A stretch of DNA of 36,895 bases from Dysgonomonas sp. HGC4. GTDB taxonomy: Bacteria > Bacteroidota > Bacteroidia > Bacteroidales > Dysgonomonadaceae. The notes beneath the pieces were generated by a model. That model was given only the letters and a program-made list of their open reading frames with translations. It searched no databases and had not been told where the DNA came from. Positions 33,310 to 36,895 of this stretch are shown here, in pieces. The position numbers and the translations under genes are program-made. The stretch is from NCBI RefSeq assembly GCF_001261715.1, contig NZ_CVRU01000019.1:1-36895 (forward strand). Reading direction: 5' to 3'. Numbering within the stretch: the stretch's first letter is position 1; every line of letters starts with the position of its first letter.

Positions 33310-33946
33310 TTACTGATATGTTTTTTCGACTTCGCTCTTGTACAACGCAAGCATTCGTTCCAGCAACGGCGAAGTGTTCTTTTTACGCTCCATCGCGCGG
33401 GTCTTGCGGCTATAAATATTTTTAGGAATTTTGATGCCAAATACGACTTTCAACGCGCGGACGATTTCGGCATAGGTAATCAGTTCGCCTGAAGATTTTC
33501 GGATCAGTTTGATATTATAAATAGCAATCGCCAACTCTATCAAGTCGGTAATGGTTCCTTCCCATATATAATCAGCGGCAGATGGTTCAGATTCAAGATC
33601 AGGGTTAGACTTCGTTTCGGAGACTGTTGCCACAGGTTCCGGGTTACATTCGGCCCATTGCAGGGCAATAGATAGGTATGACAGACAGCGGGTAATGCAA
33701 TATAAGATTGGGACATTTTTCCCCCGCCCCCTCATCGCTTAATAAAATTTGAACTCCTTCCAATTCCAAACGGGTGTAATGTAGTGTAAAGTAAGTAGGT
33801 ACATTCCCTCGGGCAGAGGTGCAAAGTGATGTTACTGTGCGCACGAAGTCGTTGTAGACAGGAGCAATGTCAGGCTCATCTGGATTAAAAGTTCCGTCCA
33901 TCTTCTCCAGCAGGCAAAACAATTTTGTGTTGATCAGTCTTTCCAT
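33310..33946 (-). pseudogene. RteC-like regulator, frameshifted
   Basis: The N-terminal frame (MERLINTKLFCLLEKMDG) and the C-terminal frame (SAADYIWEGTITDLIELAIA; YAEIVRALKVVFGIKIPKNI) belong to one protein of about 210 residues. They are offset at the T5C5 run (33716-33725 on the plus strand), where one base added or lost would join DEGAGE to NVPILYCITRCLSYLSIALQ. The C-terminal part resembles the RteC domain that activates excision genes in CTnDOT, although the match is weak. It stands directly before the HTH gene. Confidence 0.5.
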
Positions 33947-33990
33947 AGCTTTTCTTTTTTTAGTTAATATTGAAAATCATTTCAAGTTAA

Positions 33991-34830
33991 TTAGAAACCT
34001 TGTATTCTAAGCACATCTATTGTTGCTCTCATCACCAGAAAAGGATAAATAGCATCAGCAGGAGGATTATAAGGCAGAGGAGTTACGTAAGGGACTCCTG
34101 TACCAGTATTTATGGCTTCGAAAGCCACACATAAAGTAGTTTCTTGCGTAAAATTTAGGAACATCGAAGCACCTGGTTGATCTATGCCATAGATACAATG
34201 GAAAAGTTCGGGCGTATAGACATCCCCTGTAGCCGGATCCATTTTATACAGATATACTTTGGCATATTCATTAAATTCAGCCAAATTATTAGATGCAGAT
34301 ATATATGTAAGATTATTAGAGAGAGAAATTAAATATCGTCCTGGTGGGATAGTTAGAGAAGAAGTTCCGTCAGTTTTAAGTTCAAGTTGATTAAATCTGA
34401 AAGTGGCGATAGTTTGTACCTTATAAATATTTCCAGATGGTATAGTAAGGAATGGGCTTTCAACAACGAATTCACTACTAAAGTCGCCCAGAGAGAAAGA
34501 TTGCCAAGATGCATTTCCATTGGCATCAGTCATCAAAATTTTCTCAAGGGCAGCTCCCTGACGCAAGCGAAATTGCCCATCAACCTCCACTTTTACACCT
34601 GTAGTAATATCCGATGGAGAAGTTGTGCCAATACCAAGTCTACCGTCACTCATTACAACTACATCATCAGTCGTATTTGTGGTATTGTCAGCAGATGTAT
34701 TTCCCTGTGAATCAATATGCAGAGTTGTTCCGGTTTTAGGCGTTTTTGTATTGATTCCAATCTGTTGACTGAAACTGTTTGTAGAAAAGAAGAGTGCTGT
34801 GGAAAATAAAAAAAATGATATAGCTCTCAT
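33991..34830 (-). CDS. Secreted GIGTT-type surface protein, paralogue 3
   Basis: 279 residues with a signal peptide (MRAISFFLFSTALFFSTNSF). The N-terminal module reads QIGINTKTP ... DVVVMSDGRLGIGTTSPSD, then a bridge ILMTDANGNASWQ, then a beta-rich C-terminal domain (LTIPPGRYLISLSNNLTYIS). The repeated GIGTTxP signature is common in Bacteroidota tail-fibre-like and surface proteins. It lies 7 bases after the preceding paralogue, as the last gene of a three-gene operon. The function is unknown. Confidence 0.75.
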   Translation of the reverse strand: MRAISFFLFSTALFFSTNSFSQQIGINTKTPKTGTTLHIDSQGNTSADNTTNTTDDVVVMSDGRLGIGTTSPSDITTGVKVEVDGQFRLRQGAALEKILMTDANGNASWQSFSLGDFSSEFVVESPFLTIPSGNIYKVQTIATFRFNQLELKTDGTSSLTIPPGRYLISLSNNLTYISASNNLAEFNEYAKVYLYKMDPATGDVYTPELFHCIYGIDQPGASMFLNFTQETTLCVAFEAINTGTGVPYVTPLPYNPPADAIYPFLVMRATIDVLRIQGF

Positions 34831-34837
34831 AATAGTT

Positions 34838-35680
34838 TTAATTAAAAAGAAGGTTACCTAACAAATTAAAATCTAAAGTATAGCGATATTGTGCTGTATT
34901 AGCTGTCGTATTTGGCCAATAGTAAACATTTGTAGGGCGATTTTCCCAGTTGAGAGAAAGATTAACACCGGTAGGAGTATTTACAAGTAAAAGGAAGATT
35001 ACTCCACTGAGGAATTCAGCGTAAGATACATGCCAATACAAGGTATTTCCAACATATATATATAATGTACAAAGTTCAGATTTACCTACAATATCCCCAT
35101 TTAATACGACAAAATAATTTCCTTGAGGTATATGTACACCATTTGAGATTGCTGTGAGTCCTATAGCATCCCCCGGGAGGATAAACGATCCGGTGTATGG
35201 GTATGTTGTATTTTGAAATGGAGCAGTCAGTTGTACTTGTCCAGTATTCTGAAATGTAAAATTGACGGCTCCACTAGTACCGGCATCATGAGATGTAATC
35301 GTTCCGTTACTTTCGAGAAAATCTCGGTTCGAAAGCCTCCATGAACCATACTTTCCTTTTACAGATACGTTGCCATTCCAACTTGCCAGCCCATTAGCAT
35401 CACTCATAAGTATTTTACCGTTGGCTTGAGACCCATCTTTTATTTGTATTTTACCATTAACCGTTAATTTCCTGTCCGGATTTATAGTCGCTATACCTAC
35501 ATTGCCTTCACTTGTAACGACAACATCATTTTCTTGTTGGATGTCTGTGACCGGATTTGTATTATCTCCCATACCATCAATATGCAAAACTTGTAGTGGA
35601 TTTTCTGTTAAAATGCCAATTTGAGCTACAATTGAGACCGAAAATATGAAGAGTAAAAGAGTCCAATATACTTTATTCAT
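34838..35680 (-). CDS. Secreted GIGTT-type surface protein, paralogue 2
   Basis: 280 residues from MNKVYWTLLLFIFSVSIVAQ; an in-frame ATG at 35692 adds 4 residues. The modules are IGILTENP, NDVVVTSEGNVGIATINPDR (the signature reads GIATINP instead of GIGTTSP), ILMSDANGLASWNG, then a C-terminal beta domain (VHIPQGNYFVVLNGDIVGKS). Organised like its neighbours, with a 2- to 14-base gap on the upstream side and a 7-base gap downstream. Confidence 0.75.
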   Translation of the reverse strand: MNKVYWTLLLFIFSVSIVAQIGILTENPLQVLHIDGMGDNTNPVTDIQQENDVVVTSEGNVGIATINPDRKLTVNGKIQIKDGSQANGKILMSDANGLASWNGNVSVKGKYGSWRLSNRDFLESNGTITSHDAGTSGAVNFTFQNTGQVQLTAPFQNTTYPYTGSFILPGDAIGLTAISNGVHIPQGNYFVVLNGDIVGKSELCTLYIYVGNTLYWHVSYAEFLSGVIFLLLVNTPTGVNLSLNWENRPTNVYYWPNTTANTAQYRYTLDFNLLGNLLFN

Positions 35681-35694
35681 GGTGTGAGTCAAAA

Positions 35695-36495
35695 TTAGTT
35701 ATTGAGTTTAATGAATCTTATTTTAAAAATAAAACTACTCGTACTCGGAAGTTGATATCGGGTGTATCCCGGAACAGTTTGATATGCTACGGCTACGTGT
35801 AGTGCTGTTGTCGAAGCCGTAAAGTTGTACATAAAGGCTGCGCCAGTAAGTTTTTCTTTGTAATATATCTGGTAGATTCTTTGAGAATCGGCATTGGCCG
35901 TGTTAAGCCCTGTTAAAAGTTCAATCCTACCGTATTCAGTTTTATTCAGTTGTTCAAGATCAATAATAATGAAATATAGCCCAGCAGGGACAATGATGTT
36001 ACTATTTAAGATATTTGGATCATTTGTATCAGTTCCAGTGGGCTTACGCAGTCCACTAATCTCACTTTCGTCCAGAAAAGATCCGCTGCCGGTTCCTCCG
36101 GTACCTATGAGTGTATGTTTATTTGTATCGCTAAAGGTTGCTGTCCCTTCTAGCCTCCAAAAAGATGTTTTCCCATTATCTCCTACGCGTGCCCATGTAC
36201 CTATACCATTGGCATCAGACATTAATACATTACCCTGTTTTTGACTTGCGTCGCGTATGGCTATAATTCCGGCGTTTATGTCTAATTTAGTTGTTGGAAT
36301 GGTAGTACCTATTCCCATATTCCCGTTATTATCTACGATTACATCATCATTTTGTTGAGTGAGACTAGGATTCTCCACATTATCTTTCATTCCATCCACG
36401 TGGAATATTCCTTTAGGGTGTTCGGTATTGATTCCTACTTGCCCGAATATCGTGAGATGGGATAAGATAAAAGCAATAAAGGTATGTTTCTTCAT
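35695..36495 (-). CDS. Secreted GIGTT-type surface protein, paralogue 1 (operon start)
   Basis: 266 residues with signal peptide MKKHTFIAFILSHLTIFG. The modules are QVGINTEHPKG, DDVIVDNNGNMGIGTTIP, VLMSDANGIGTW, then a C-terminal beta domain (IIVPAGLYFIIIDLEQLNKT). It is the first gene of the three and probably carries the promoter in the 400 bases upstream. The shared module order shows a tandem duplication, while the C-terminal domains have diverged strongly. Confidence 0.75.
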   Translation of the reverse strand: MKKHTFIAFILSHLTIFGQVGINTEHPKGIFHVDGMKDNVENPSLTQQNDDVIVDNNGNMGIGTTIPTTKLDINAGIIAIRDASQKQGNVLMSDANGIGTWARVGDNGKTSFWRLEGTATFSDTNKHTLIGTGGTGSGSFLDESEISGLRKPTGTDTNDPNILNSNIIVPAGLYFIIIDLEQLNKTEYGRIELLTGLNTANADSQRIYQIYYKEKLTGAAFMYNFTASTTALHVAVAYQTVPGYTRYQLPSTSSFIFKIRFIKLNN

Positions 36496-36895
36496 TTTAG
36501 ATTTGAGTAAAGTTGCTTGCTATAAGTAAAGGTGTTGATTATTAGTATTTATTAATGCTTCGTTAATACTCTTTATTTGGGGTCTATATAGAGTGTAGCA
36601 TCTCTATTTTAGGGTTAAAAGATGACATGATATCAATTAATTAATAGTGATTTTTATAACAATCCGACAATACGTATAGTTTACGAAGAATTAATTCAAA
36701 GGGAAATATTATTTTTTAGTAATTTAAAGATGGTAGCTATTCGATAGTAATTAATCTTTTTTAATATTAAGATACTTGCTATAAGTTTAAACCTCGACCT
36801 TATTAATAGGATGTCTTTTATATTGTAAAATTAGTATATTATTCTAATATTTTACATTAGTAATAATTCTTTTTTTCTATTTATATATTTATTTA
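36496..36895. other. AT-rich spacer upstream of the GIGTT operon
   Basis: No gene is supported. CTTGCTATAAGT occurs at 36516-36527 and again at 36775-36786. The minus-strand promoter of the operon should lie here, but I cannot place its boxes with confidence. Confidence 0.4.

Noticed and set aside
36516-36786. CTTGCTATAAGT direct repeat 259 bases apart
   Set aside because: Short, AT-rich and without a related gene or boundary.

Overview
The window looks like a Bacteroidales (Bacteroidota) chromosome segment, possibly from a Dysgonomonas or Parabacteroides-like genus; the genus is a guess. The evidence is a CTnDOT-type tra operon, the traA-side ParA followed by mobABC, DUF-type conjugative proteins found in Bacteroides transposons, FISUMP-like and GIGTT-type secreted proteins, and weak ribosome binding sites.

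Layout. (1) 1-1.5 kb: the end of a FISUMP-like surface protein, then a decayed accessory patch holding broken hipB and hipA with an intact operator-like dyad, and a broken Dam-type adenine methylase. (2) 1.5-14.7 kb, minus strand: a mating-pore operon reading traA, B, C, D, E, F, G, a DUF3876 gene in the traH position, traI, J, K, L, M, N, O, traQ and an M23 peptidase. A broken, oppositely oriented yciI gene sits where traP is expected. (3) 14.7-15.6 kb: a non-coding region packed with stem-loops, the likely oriT. (4) 15.6-19.3 kb, plus strand: mobA, the mobB relaxase and the mobC coupling protein. (5) 19.4-25.6 kb: element backbone genes comprising a zinc-knuckle protein, a DUF4099/DUF3945 protein, topoisomerase III, a frameshifted DUF1896 gene, and an N6-methylase/helicase gene that is frameshifted and cut off near 25,446. 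No integrase, RteA/RteB or excision module is visible, so this is probably one part of an integrative conjugative element or a decaying copy. (6) 25.6-27.7 kb: degenerate DNA and two lipoprotein genes, one broken. (7) 27.8-32.3 kb, minus strand, AT-rich: a HpaII-type restriction-modification island made of a Vsr endonuclease fused to a C5 methyltransferase, a HpaII-family nuclease, and an ATPase/TOPRIM nuclease broken by an 8-bp tandem duplication. (8) 32.9-33.9 kb: an HTH gene and a broken RteC-like gene. (9) 34-36.5 kb: three tandem paralogous secreted proteins.

How it works together. MobA and MobB would nick the structured oriT, MobC would couple the strand to the TraG-powered channel (TraE, F, I-O), and TraA-D and topoisomerase III would help handle the DNA. 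The transfer genes are largely intact while most accessory genes carry lesions, many of them single-base changes in homopolymers. Two repeat families found here do not match any family I can name: a triple 10-bp iteron-like block present three times, and a hairpin plus ACTAAAAAATCAA leader present about five times beside element genes.
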